From contig JAUWGH010000005.1 of assembly GCA_030606485.1 (NCBI GenBank), positions 198,129 to 262,128 of the forward strand: a stretch of 64,000 nucleotides of DNA. Direction: 5' to 3'. The notes below the pieces were generated by a model. That model was not told the DNA's origin, ran no database searches, and saw nothing but the letters and a program-made list of their open reading frames with translations. Source of the DNA: Promethearchaeota archaeon. Its GTDB lineage: Archaea; Asgardarchaeota; Lokiarchaeia; Sigyniarchaeales; SOKP01. A program made the position numbers and the translations under genes. Every line of letters starts with the position of its first letter. Within the stretch, counting starts at the first letter, position 1. This document shows positions 25,393 through 36,100 of the stretch, piece after piece.

Positions 25393-27924
25393 ATGACAAC
25401 CACTAATTTTGAAAAATCACCGGAGGAAATAATCTCAGAACTTAATCAATATATAGATGATGAAAGAATAGTTAGAATCTTATTAAAAAATAACATTTAT
25501 AATTTACGAGATATCCAAAAAGAAGCTATTATTAAGGGACTCTATTTTAATAAATCTTTTTTAGTTGTTGCACCTTCCGGTAGCGGAAAAACATTGATTG
25601 GCGAACTATGTATTGTTAATAATATTTTCAAAAACTATGGAAAGGCAGTTTATTTAGTTCCCTTTAAGGCATTGGCTTCAGAAAAATTTCTTTATTTCAG
25701 AAGAAATTATGGAAAATACGGAATAAAAACAGAATTATCAATCGGGGATATTGTCATTGACGACAAGGAACTTCAGAAAGCCGATATAATTATAACTACA
25801 TATGAGAAGATGGATTCGATATTAAGAAATTATAAAGAAGAAAAATGGATTAATGAAATTACTACAATTATTATAGATGAAATACATTGTGTTGGAGAGA
25901 GAGAGAGAGGTCCGAGGTTAGAATCATTAATTGTTAGATTGAATGAATTTTTGATTAATCCTCAAATTATTGCTTTATCTGCCACAGTAGCAAATCCTGA
26001 ATTTTTTTGCAACTGGCTATCGTCACTTGGGCAAGAATTTATCTTAATAATTTCTAATGAAAGACCGGTTCCATTAAAATATAATATTAAAGTGTCACAA
26101 AATAAAGATTCAACCATTAAACACTATGTAAATGAAATTTTAAAGAAAAAAGGCCAAATAATAATATTCGTAAATAAAAGAAAGGAAGCGCAAAAGCTTG
26201 CTCTATACCTGAAAAATTTTATAAAGAAAAAGTTAGATCCTCAAGAACTATCAATTTGTAAAAGACTATCCCGGCAATTAGAAAACATCAAGGGAGGAAT
26301 TACCGAATTAAAGAGCTACATAAAAGGAGGTGTGGTTTTCCATCATGCAGGGCTTCTCTCAAAAGAGCGACAAATAATCGAAGAATATTTCAATAAGAGA
26401 ATTTTAAAAGTAATTTGTTCCACAACAACTCTCTCGGCAGGAATAAACACACCAGCTCGCATGGTAATTATTAAAGACTTTAAAAGGTATCAAACAAGTG
26501 TAGATAATATTACTGATTTTTCTAAATTTTATGAAGATTTTAGCAATGGATTTACTTATTTTGAGCCTTTTTCAAGAAATCAAATTTTCCAGATGTTAGG
26601 TCGAGCAGGCCGACCTGGTTTAGATCTTAAAGGTTACGGAATAATACTTGTAAAAAATATTGAAGAAAAAATATGGGTGGAGGATCACTATTTTCAAATT
26701 GGAGAGGATGGGAAGCGATTGGTTCCTATATATAATCCCATTCAATCAGCCATAAATTCAACTGAAACTTTAAGAGAACAAGTATTATTAAGGGTTTTTG
26801 AGCAAGAATCCATTTCATTTAATGAACTAAAAAACTTTTTTGAAAAAACATATTACTGGAATTGCATAAAGGATAAAATAATTCCCATAGATCAATTCCT
26901 ACGAATTAAAGAGATAACACCAGAAAATATATTGAAATTGCATTCAAATCCAGAGATATTAGAAAAAATCAAAAATTCCAACTTTCAGACAAAAATTACA
27001 AATATTTCAAAGGATTCAATAGATGGAATTGTCAAAACTGATTTTGGAGTCTTTCATGTAAGATTTAATATAGATAATGGAATTACCTGTAGTTGCAATT
27101 TTAATAATAGAGTTGGAGAAGATCTACTAGGACAAAATTCTTGTAGCTTTATTTTTTGCAATCACGTAAGTAGTTTTCTTTTATCTTTGGTTTCTCATAC
27201 CGATGTAAGAATAACAAAATATGTAAATGATATAATTCCCAAAAGCGTGAGGGGAGAATATATTTTAGATTATTTAATTGAGAAAGGTCTTTTATTAAAA
27301 GAAAGAAATAGATTAATTTGCTCGAATTTTGGAAAATTAATAATTAAATTATATCTATATCCTTCAAGCGGTGTAAAAATTAGAAAAATGTTAGAAAATG
27401 GTGAGATCAATAATTTTAAAAGTTTAATTAAGTGTTCTTTTGTTGTTTTAAAATCTGAATCGAGAATTAGAGATATGAAGTTGATGAAACCACTCATTTG
27501 GTGGGCAGATGAAGAACCTTTACACAATATTTTAGATGAATTTAAAATTTATGCTGGGGACTTATTTTCGATTAAAGAAAACATTATCAGAATTATCAAA
27601 TTTATTGGAATAATTGCATCATTTATCGACGACGATAAGACGGCAAACTTATGCGAAACGCTATCTATACGGCTAACTCATGGAATTCGTGAAGAATTAT
27701 TTGATTTAGTTTTAAGGTTGAGGAATGTAGGAAGAGTCAGGGGTCGCATTTTGTATAATGCTGGATATCATATAGCATCAAAAATTCTTTCTGAAAACCC
27801 TCATATGTTGCAGCATAAAACAGGTATAAACTTGACAATCTGTAAATCAATAATACAATCAACAAAATCAAGAAAAACTAAAAGTAAAATAAAACAATTT
27901 GAGGGGTTTAATGCATTAGCATGA
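25393..27924 (+). CDS. Ski2-like SF2 helicase with SWIM zinc finger
   Basis: 843 residues. Motif I is APSGSGKTLIGE (about 58-69), motif II DEIHCVGERERG (DExH; about 162), motif III LSATVANPEFF, motif V STTTLSAGINTPA and motif VI QMLGRAGRPG. These place it in the Ski2/Hel308 group, which remodels forks or RNA. Between helicase and C-terminus, at about residues 563-600, lies a SWIM-type zinc finger: CSC followed by about 22 residues and CNH. It is normally a DNA- or protein-binding module and is absent from classical Hel308. The C-terminus has a helical domain with an HhH-like LVLRLRNVGRVRGRILYNAG. It is the only gene in its transcript. Confidence 0.85.
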   Translation: MTTTNFEKSPEEIISELNQYIDDERIVRILLKNNIYNLRDIQKEAIIKGLYFNKSFLVVAPSGSGKTLIGELCIVNNIFKNYGKAVYLVPFKALASEKFLYFRRNYGKYGIKTELSIGDIVIDDKELQKADIIITTYEKMDSILRNYKEEKWINEITTIIIDEIHCVGERERGPRLESLIVRLNEFLINPQIIALSATVANPEFFCNWLSSLGQEFILIISNERPVPLKYNIKVSQNKDSTIKHYVNEILKKKGQIIIFVNKRKEAQKLALYLKNFIKKKLDPQELSICKRLSRQLENIKGGITELKSYIKGGVVFHHAGLLSKERQIIEEYFNKRILKVICSTTTLSAGINTPARMVIIKDFKRYQTSVDNITDFSKFYEDFSNGFTYFEPFSRNQIFQMLGRAGRPGLDLKGYGIILVKNIEEKIWVEDHYFQIGEDGKRLVPIYNPIQSAINSTETLREQVLLRVFEQESISFNELKNFFEKTYYWNCIKDKIIPIDQFLRIKEITPENILKLHSNPEILEKIKNSNFQTKITNISKDSIDGIVKTDFGVFHVRFNIDNGITCSCNFNNRVGEDLLGQNSCSFIFCNHVSSFLLSLVSHTDVRITKYVNDIIPKSVRGEYILDYLIEKGLLLKERNRLICSNFGKLIIKLYLYPSSGVKIRKMLENGEINNFKSLIKCSFVVLKSESRIRDMKLMKPLIWWADEEPLHNILDEFKIYAGDLFSIKENIIRIIKFIGIIASFIDDDKTANLCETLSIRLTHGIREELFDLVLRLRNVGRVRGRILYNAGYHIASKILSENPHMLQHKTGINLTICKSIIQSTKSRKTKSKIKQFEGFNALA

Positions 27925-28067
27925 TATAAAAGGAAAAATCATCAGATTTTTTAAATTCAATAAAAAAAAATTGGAATTAATAATGAGTTACAGAAAAATT
28001 AATTAATAGAAAATAACAAAATTAAATTAACCATATTGGATAAAAAAATTCTTGAGTTCATTTACAG

Positions 28068-28811
28068 ATGAATTCTAAATTAGAAAACATGTTGTTGGAA
28101 GCGGAATTCAGATATAGTGAGAATAACATCGAAGAAGCATACAAACTTCTGAAAAACATATTTGAAATTGATAGTGATTACAGTACTGCTTATGGTTTTA
28201 TGGCAAAGGTTCTCTATAAGTTAAAAAAATTTGAAGAAAGTGAAGATTTTCTCAATAAAGCAATACTGAACGATCCTGAAGATTTTGAATCACTATACAT
28301 TTTAGGAAAAATAAAATATAGGCAGGAAAAATATAATGCAGCAAAAGAATTTTTCATTGCTTCTAAAAAAATTAATCAATTTTTTGACGAAAATTATTTT
28401 TATTTGGGATTGACCGAAGAAATTGCAGGGAACAAAATAGAAGCACAAAAACTATTCATTGAAAGCTTTAAAATAAGTAATGGGGCTAATTTTAAAGCAT
28501 TACAGAAAATTAAAAATAAGAAAGATAGTTTAAAGATTATCGAAAAAACAATGTTTAATAATGAAGGACTTGTTCCTGATAAAGTTTGGATTAATTTAGG
28601 TTACATTTTAACTGATGATGTCGATTTTTTTAGTAAGTTTTTAAATTGGATAAGTAATACTCCTCTTTCTGATATTTCGCGCAACCTTATATTTCAAAAT
28701 TTTAATTTAAATGAAAATGATTACGATGAATTTTTGGATCTTTTTCTTCAATATTATGATTTTTCTGATGAAATTACCCCAAAATTAAATAAATTATTAA
28801 ATTTAGAATAA
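28068..28811 (+). CDS. Tetratricopeptide-repeat protein
   Basis: 247 residues. The N-terminal 150 contain at least four TPR units (for example AYGFMAKVLYKLKKFEESED and SLYILGKIKYRQEKYNAAKE) with the Gly/Ala/Tyr positions typical of the repeat. The C-terminal 90 residues are acidic and helical. It has no signal peptide or membrane helix, so it is likely a cytosolic scaffold. Partners cannot be deduced. Confidence 0.75.
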   Translation: MNSKLENMLLEAEFRYSENNIEEAYKLLKNIFEIDSDYSTAYGFMAKVLYKLKKFEESEDFLNKAILNDPEDFESLYILGKIKYRQEKYNAAKEFFIASKKINQFFDENYFYLGLTEEIAGNKIEAQKLFIESFKISNGANFKALQKIKNKKDSLKIIEKTMFNNEGLVPDKVWINLGYILTDDVDFFSKFLNWISNTPLSDISRNLIFQNFNLNENDYDEFLDLFLQYYDFSDEITPKLNKLLNLE

Positions 28812-29193
28812 ATTTTTATAAAGCATATCAAATAACGCTTCCTAATAGATAGAAGCTAATATTTTTAGATAAAAATTAATTTTTAGTTTTTTATACATAA
28901 ATAATTTTTTAATAATTTAAGAACTTTTAACACAATAAACTTATTAATTTTTAAAAATAATTGCAGTATCTTTTAATATTTTTATCAGAGACGTCTTTTA
29001 AACAATTTAATGGATCTTAGATTATTGATGAAGAATACTAGATCTTAGATTGTTCCTTAAGAATTCAATTTTATTCCATTTTATTCCATTTAAAATATAA
29101 TAGAATTGATTTTCAGATGGTAATCGTAATCTTTAAAATTAAAACTGCTACTCTATCATATTCAGTAATAATTAAATTTCGGATCTATAAAGA
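28812..29193. other. Long AT-rich leader region of the TFB-like gene, with short repeats
   Basis: No gene seen. Two imperfect direct repeats of GATCTTAGATT(A/G)TT occur at about 29013 and 29041, and TTTTATTCCATTTTATTCCAT is a tandem repeat at about 29069-29091. Their place upstream of a transcription factor gene makes them candidate operator sites, but this is only positional. Confidence 0.3.
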
Positions 29194-30450
29194 ATGATTT
29201 TTAATAAAAACCTTCAAATATTTGATTTACCAGAAAAAACAATTGATTTTTTCTGTGACGGCTGTAGATCAGACGAGATTATCGAGTCTGATGGTGGTTA
29301 TGTTTGTAAAAATTGTGGATTAACATTAGATTTACCGATCTTTCAATATAACTCTCCCTATAATCAAGATTCAATTCAAGTTTATTCTAATGAACTTAAG
29401 AAAACAACAAAATTGGGGACTAATTTAGAAAGGAGAGCAAATTCACGCTCTGTTGAGTTAGAGCGAATGTCTAAGATGCAAAGGATTTCTAATGAATATA
29501 GCAATTTAGTACTTCAAATAGCTGATTCAGAATTTAATCGTATCATAACTGCCCTTCATCTTCCTAATTCGTTAAAAATTGATTGTCTCTTCGTTTTTAA
29601 GAATATTTGGAAAAATTTAAAAAAAGGAACTAAAGGAAGATCTGCCGAGAAGTTAGTCCCCGTTATTCTCTTTATGGTTTCAAAAGTAAAAGCAATCAAT
29701 TTCGATTTTATAAAATTTAAAAACATTTTAAACGTAAGTAAAAGCGATTTTAAAGCGATTTTAATGGAAGCATCTCGCTATTATCCAGCTTACGCTAAGA
29801 GAGATAGAAAACAATTGATCCTTAAAAAAATATATGAAATTTGTTTATCCTTTAATTTTAACAATGATTTCACAAAAATTGCAAATATTATACTACTGAG
29901 ATTTTGGCCATTTATCAAAAATACAAAAGATGATGTGATTGCAGGTGTGGTGACCACCTTAACAATGATTGCTAAAGACATTAATTCCGTTTCGATCTCA
30001 AGTATTTGTGATAAGATTGGAATTAAAATGAGCACAATTAATTACCAAGTTAAAAATCATATTTTCAGTAAAAAGAAAATTTCAGGATTTAGAAGTTTAG
30101 TAAATTCATCAAATTTGATAAAAGAAGTAATCGAAGGTGTTGTGTTTGATACACAAATAGTTTTACCTGAAATTAATCAAGATCTCTCAGTTGGGAAAGA
30201 AATTGATGAATCTGATAAAAGTGAAATTGTTATTATAGATCTAAAAAATGAAAACGAACATCATTTTAATGTAAGTTTGAATGATTTTCGAGAGATAATA
30301 CCTCATAATTTACATTCTGGATCACTTCAATTTACCATAAATACTTATCCACTTAATCTTTTAGAGAACTATACAAATATAATAAATAGGAGCGATTTTC
30401 AAATTTTAAAATTAAATAAAAGGCATCCGAAAAAGGGCCCTCCTATATAA
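29194..30450 (+). CDS. TFB-like transcription initiation factor with zinc ribbon
   Basis: 418 residues. The zinc ribbon is C21-x2-C24 ... C38-x2-C41 (FCDGC, VCKNCG), followed by a B-finger-like segment and two cyclin-like repeats (about 100-310). The core shares KNTKDDVIAG and KIGIKMST(I/V)NYQVKN with the ribbon-less gene at 2007-2705. A C-terminal extension of about 100 residues is unlike ordinary TFB. The core is divergent from housekeeping TFB (ordinary TFB has stronger 'K.(R)G.S..SVAAA' repeats), so it may be an alternative factor for a gene subset. The long upstream region suggests regulation. Confidence 0.65.
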   Translation: MIFNKNLQIFDLPEKTIDFFCDGCRSDEIIESDGGYVCKNCGLTLDLPIFQYNSPYNQDSIQVYSNELKKTTKLGTNLERRANSRSVELERMSKMQRISNEYSNLVLQIADSEFNRIITALHLPNSLKIDCLFVFKNIWKNLKKGTKGRSAEKLVPVILFMVSKVKAINFDFIKFKNILNVSKSDFKAILMEASRYYPAYAKRDRKQLILKKIYEICLSFNFNNDFTKIANIILLRFWPFIKNTKDDVIAGVVTTLTMIAKDINSVSISSICDKIGIKMSTINYQVKNHIFSKKKISGFRSLVNSSNLIKEVIEGVVFDTQIVLPEINQDLSVGKEIDESDKSEIVIIDLKNENEHHFNVSLNDFREIIPHNLHSGSLQFTINTYPLNLLENYTNIINRSDFQILKLNKRHPKKGPPI

Positions 30451-30532
30451 GTTTTAATTACTTCCTTTTTTTCTCTCCTTTTAATAAATTTTTTTTAAAG
30501 TTCCTCCACGCTCTAAAAAACGTGTGAAAGGT

Positions 30533-31729
30533 TTAAAATAAACTGATAATCAAATAAACGATTAATAATAAACCAAAACAGATAAATACGGGAAATGCCA
30601 CATATTTGAAAGCTTTTTTATAGTCAGTTTTGAAGTATTGAATGCTATATGCAAGGCATGGATGAAGTGGGGTCATTAAATAGCCTAAAAATGTAGCAAA
30701 ATATAGAAATACAAAATCAAGTAGGGGCATAATTGTTAAAATGTTTTGGATTAAATAAATCGGAATTAAAATAGAAATTGGTAATAGAACGCGCCCTAAA
30801 GCAAATCCAAGGAAAAATCCGATGCAAATTAATAATATAAACGGTAGTTCTAATGCTCCAATATCTTCAGGCACCCCTGATTTTATAAATATCTCTAAAA
30901 ATAAGAACATTGCAAAAATTAAAAGTGGAAATCGCCAAATTTTCATTTTTTTGGCAATACTTCTTATAGATGAGAATGGCATTTCTGCAAATTTTAAAGC
31001 AACCCAAATACTCAGACATAATCCAATAAGTAGAAAAATCTCTGGAATGGAAAGATTTAGAAATGTTCTACCAAAAAAATCAATAATTGGGGCTATTACA
31101 ATAGGAATAAGATTAATGAAAACTCTTTTCAGATCGCGAGTATTTATCTCTTCCGTTTTTTCAACTTGCTGGAGTAATGTGAAATATCCAATAATTATCA
31201 TAACGATGAATGGAATAATCATAGCTACAATGATAATATACAATGAAATTCCAGATAAAACACTAGCTACAAGTAAAGTTGATGATAAAGGATATATTAA
31301 AATTAATGCATGCCGATACCATACATTGATACCAACCTTACGATTAGCATTAAGATTTGGATCTATTTGATCTACTATTGGGGCGGACATTAAGGCACCA
31401 CCTGCTACTGGTAGCAGCCCAAAAAGCCCAGGGGAAACCATTAAGGCTGTTTTCTTAGAAACATTCATTTTTTGAACCAATTCAAGCATTAAGCCTGACT
31501 CTTCCATTATCCCACCAAGAATAGGAATGAGAGTTACACAAAGTGCTAATAGGATAATTGAAGGATCTATAAAAACTGTAATAATTGAGTTTAGTATATC
31601 TACTTGAGTTAATAATCCAAATAATAGTGCCCCAATAAATAAAACGATGCCTAACTCTTTTTTAGAAAAAATAATAATTAATGCAATTATCAGAAGAAAG
31701 CTTAGCCAAGGTGGTATCGGTGGTATCAC
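30533..31729 (-). CDS. DUF401-family permease
   Basis: 398 residues with about 10-12 membrane helices. The helical hairpins FGLLPVAGGALMSAPI and the C-terminal PLHPCLAYSIQYFKTDYKKAFK match the archaeal/bacterial DUF401 family (COG1906), related to the ArsB/NhaD and GntP-type ion-transporter superfamily. The substrate is unknown. It starts at a GTG at 31729, with no better ATG. It is monocistronic. Confidence 0.7.
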   Translation of the reverse strand: MIPPIPPWLSFLLIIALIIIFSKKELGIVLFIGALLFGLLTQVDILNSIITVFIDPSIILLALCVTLIPILGGIMEESGLMLELVQKMNVSKKTALMVSPGLFGLLPVAGGALMSAPIVDQIDPNLNANRKVGINVWYRHALILIYPLSSTLLVASVLSGISLYIIIVAMIIPFIVMIIIGYFTLLQQVEKTEEINTRDLKRVFINLIPIVIAPIIDFFGRTFLNLSIPEIFLLIGLCLSIWVALKFAEMPFSSIRSIAKKMKIWRFPLLIFAMFLFLEIFIKSGVPEDIGALELPFILLICIGFFLGFALGRVLLPISILIPIYLIQNILTIMPLLDFVFLYFATFLGYLMTPLHPCLAYSIQYFKTDYKKAFKYVAFPVFICFGLLLIVYLIISLF

Positions 31730-31890
31730 AATAAAAAAAATATTTATTCACTTAAAAATCGTTTCAAATATATAATTTATTTTGTTTGAATAAAAAACAA
31801 GACAATTTCGTAAAAGAAATAACATAATTTATAAATAATTATGATTAAAATATTTATAATCGAAATCTTTTTTAAGAGGTTTGTTAAATA

Positions 31891-32403
31891 ATGAGTGCTG
31901 GAAAATTTTTTTGTATATTGGCTGGAATTTTAACGATAGTTGCAACATACGTTCTATCTTTATTTTCATTTGAATTTTTTTTTGTAACCGTGTATGTATG
32001 GGGAATAAGTTCAATTAAAAAAATCCCAGAGATGTTTACGAATCCAGATGCATATGCCACTTTATTAAGTTTACCGACTTATGCAATTTATATTTTTGCA
32101 GTCGTTATTATTTTTTTCTTGATTTCAGGGATCTTTCAGTTAATTGGTGTAAAAAGTCGCGTATTAGTGATTCTAGGCTCAATCTTACCAATTTTAATAG
32201 GTATATATATTTTATTATTTGGTTTTGGGGTTCTTCCTACGGAATTGAATGCATATTCATTTGTGTTTTGGGATAGCGAGCCATTAATAGAAGGAATAAT
32301 TCCGCTTAAAATATTAGAACTCAACACAGTGGATATTGGGACATACGTATTAATTGGAGGAGGCTTTTTAGGTCTTATTGGAGGTTTTGCAGGCAGAGAT
32401 TAA
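31891..32403 (+). CDS. Four-helix membrane protein of unknown function
   Basis: 170 residues with four membrane helices, the last rich in glycine (GGGFLGLIGGFAG). A loop of about 40 residues between helices 1 and 2 and another between 3 and 4 would lie outside the cell. An AAGAGG ribosome-binding-like site is seen upstream. No known family. Confidence 0.6.
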   Translation: MSAGKFFCILAGILTIVATYVLSLFSFEFFFVTVYVWGISSIKKIPEMFTNPDAYATLLSLPTYAIYIFAVVIIFFLISGIFQLIGVKSRVLVILGSILPILIGIYILLFGFGVLPTELNAYSFVFWDSEPLIEGIIPLKILELNTVDIGTYVLIGGGFLGLIGGFAGRD

Positions 32404-32573
32404 TAACATTTAATTTTTTTTTTATTATATTATTTTTTCTCGATATTTCTTTAATTAAGACTTCCAATAATTAAAAAAAAAAGGAAAATGATTATATTAT
32501 AATTTAGATCACTCTATATCTCTAAAAAACATGAAATATTAATGATTTAAGGAATATTATTGAGTTTTTAAGC

Positions 32574-32993
32574 TTATTTAATTTTTGAAAATGATTTCTT
32601 ATATTCTTCTGGATTTCCACCAGCTTCAATATAATCAACATATACTTTTAAACTCTTTAAAAATAAATCTGCTGCTATTTCCATAACACTTCTTTGGTCC
32701 TCCAATTCAAATTCGCACCAAAGCGTGACTTCAACACCTTCATCCACGGGTTTAAAAATATATCCCATTGAAGTCATTGGGCTTCCCTCTTGTGTCGATG
32801 TCAATCTCTCATTTGGAATATTTTCTATTTCAGTATTGTAAATGTCTCCAACATTTGTTTTAAAGAAGAATTTTCCTGGTTCAATTTCAGTAGCTTCATT
32901 TACAACAATATTCCATCTAGATAAAGTTGAATAGTCCTTCATTATATCATAAACTTTATTCACAGCCGCTTTAATTATTAGTTTTTTATCCAT
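32574..32993 (-). CDS. SRPBCC/START-like (polyketide cyclase-type) protein
   Basis: 139 residues from the ATG at 32993; a TTG start at 33011 would add six residues. The pattern AAVNKVYDIMKDYSTLSRWN at the start, an inner set of strands, and a long C-terminal helix fits the START/SRPBCC fold, which holds a hydrophobic ligand in a deep pocket. The ligand is unknown and there is no operon partner. Confidence 0.6.
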   Translation of the reverse strand: MDKKLIIKAAVNKVYDIMKDYSTLSRWNIVVNEATEIEPGKFFFKTNVGDIYNTEIENIPNERLTSTQEGSPMTSMGYIFKPVDEGVEVTLWCEFELEDQRSVMEIAADLFLKSLKVYVDYIEAGGNPEEYKKSFSKIK

Positions 32994-33147
32994 TCTTGGC
33001 AAAAAAAACAACTCTTTTAGATTTTTTTCAAGTTTGCTTTTATATGATTTATTTATTTAAAGTTATATATAAAAATTTTCATGAATTTCTTTCTAATTTG
33101 GAAATTATGTTAATTTTTCTTTATATATTTATATTTGTAGTCTTTTT

Positions 33148-36100
33148 TTGATTAAATTGACTAAACTTAAACACAAAATATTGGTTGGAAGTCTAATAAT
33201 ATTCATTTTTGGGATGGCTGGATTTATTTCTATATTATCATCTAATAAAACAGTATCGACTGATTTTTCCCAAGTAAATATGAAACGTATAAACTCATCA
33301 GCATCAGGTCTAAATCAATCCGAAATAAATGATTTATTAGATGGAAGATTAGCAAAATATAATCTGTATGGTCATTTTGAGGAATATTATGTCCCCTCCA
33401 TAAGAGATACTTATTTTGCTTTATATATTTTGGATGCAATCGGAAAATTAAATCAAACTGACAAGGTTGCTATTTCCAATTACATTATGAATCATTACAA
33501 TGCAATAAATAATGAGTTTCAAGATGATTATTCACTTAGATTCTTTGATCTCGATAATTCCGAAGCATATTACCAAAATTCCCCCCTATTAACCTACTGC
33601 TATGCAGTTCTTTCATTAATACTATTAGATCAATTAGATTCTTTAGTCCCAGCAGATATTATGAATTATATCTGGAATTGTTTCGATTCAAATTCAGGCG
33701 GGTTCTTTGGTTTTCCCACTCCTGATAAATCACCTCAGAACATTACAACTGCCGAAAATACTTTTTTCGCCGTAATCGTTTTAAATGAATTAAGTATTGA
33801 CTGGGACCTCTATGTTATTCAAAAAACTCAAATTATATCTTTCTTAAATTTACTTCAAATTCAAAGTCCTTATAACCCATTTACTCATGGAGGTTTTAAT
33901 AACGATTTAGAAGATACTGTAGATACCGTTTTAAGATATGATCCAAACTTAAGATCTGCTTTTTTTACAATAAATACACTAAATTCATTGAATATGTTAA
34001 GCGCAATAAATATTGATAATTTCTTGCAATATATTGGAGGATTATATAATTCAGATTCAGGATGTTTCTATTATAATTATTTTTTTAGAAATGGGTCCCA
34101 AATCAGCTATAATATTTTTTCTACAGGTTTAGGGATGGAACTTGCCGACCTGGTCGGTTATAATTATGATGATATACTTTCATTGAATTTTTTATTAAAC
34201 ATAAGAATGAGCGGTGGAGGCTGGGAAAATACACAATATTTAGGGAATTATGAATTAATAGATACGTATGAGGTTATTCGATATTTCAAAAGAAATAATA
34301 AACTTTCCTATATAGATAATTTAACAAAAGAAGAGATTTATCATTTCATTTTACGATTTCACCAATTCAATGGGTTTTCATCTTTATCGAAAGACCACAC
34401 TTCGTTGAAAGTTATTAGTAATACGATTAAATCTTTTAAATTAAATAATAGAATTTGGGATTTAAATCCATACATTCAAGATTTATATGATGTTATAGAA
34501 TCGGCTCATAAATACTATGAGTTTGGAGATCTAGGTGAAGGTACTTGGTACGGACCAGTTGCTACAAACTTATCCAGTGTCAATTACAGAACGGCTCCAT
34601 TGGAATATAAAGGAACCAGGAGCCATAATTATTCCCAAAATATAGGATTTTTACATTCCGCTGAGCAAATTTTTTACGCTCTTTCTGCTTTAGATGACAT
34701 CTTTAAGCTAGACGACTTTTCTTCAGCAAATAACCTTACTGAATTACTTGAACATCTAGTAGATTGCCAGTTTTTAGAAACAGGATATGAAAGATATGGA
34801 GGGTTTATTCCAGATTATCAATTTACAATATACCCTCCAGAAAACTATGAAAATTATATTTATCTGCGATATGCTTACTTTACCATCAGAAGTATAGAGA
34901 TTCTCGATACATTCTTAGATGATGGGGATATTACTGATAATGGGATTAATACAACCGCCTTAGTTTCATTTATTTCTAAGCAAATAAGAGAGACCGAACA
35001 ATATTTATATTATGAGCCTTATTATTCCAGTGAAATTGGAGATAATATCGAAAATGCTTATTTTATGGTATATATCTTAAAAACTCTTGATTTATATTCC
35101 TTAGAAACTGATAAAATTATGAATTATATAATTAATAATATTGATTATTCTAATTTTCGAGATATATATAATCTTTTTAAATTATCAAAACTATTGAATT
35201 ATTCTGTTAAATATAACTTAGATGCAGTTCGAACATTGATTAGGGACTTATATATTAATGAAGATCAAGAATTTCTTGAATCTTATAACTCGGAAACATT
35301 TGATACCGATGTTCTATATTGGATTTGCGATATTGCTGCAAATGATGAAATTAGATTAAATTATAATATTGAAGATCCTATTGGGTTGGGTAATTATTTT
35401 TCAATTAATGCTATTATTTGTAATTTAATTTTGGATGATTTTGGTTCCACAGCAAATTTAAAATTCGAAAGCGAAGATTTGGGGGTCTTCGAATTAGAGC
35501 ATCAAGAGGGTATTTTCTCTAAGGAGATCTATTTACCCCTCAATCCTATGTTTATTTCAGGAATAGTTGGATACTTGAATGTATATATAGGTTTAGAAAA
35601 GGTCCTCGAAGTTCCTGTCTCTTTAGAGACCTATATTGATATAATTACTAAACATTCCTACCATAATCTCTCTTCAGATGCTATAAAAGTTCAATTTAAC
35701 TATACAATCAAAACTTCGTTTGGGTCTGAAATACTTGAGAATTCCACCATGTATGTTAATATATTTCTCAATGATTCATTAAAAGAATCAGGAAATTCTC
35801 AATATTATTTTATCGATAACACAGCATATCATGAATTTTTATATAATTTCAGTGATGGGGGTGTATATACTTTAGAATTCTATATACGTCATCCATATCT
35901 CAATCCTGCGATATATTCACCTACTATAGGAAAGAAAGAATTAACTCTACTAATTAATCATTTAAATGTGAGCGTAATTGACGATACAGACGATAATGAA
36001 GACAATGACAATGAAGACCCTAATCTTCCAGATTCGCCAGATGACTCGTCTAATTTTAATCTTCTAATTAATAATATACCTACTATATCAGGTATTTTTG

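Noticed and set aside
28812-29193. Short repeats as a CRISPR-like array
   Set aside because: Only two imperfect copies with a spacer of about 14 bases and no cas gene nearby.
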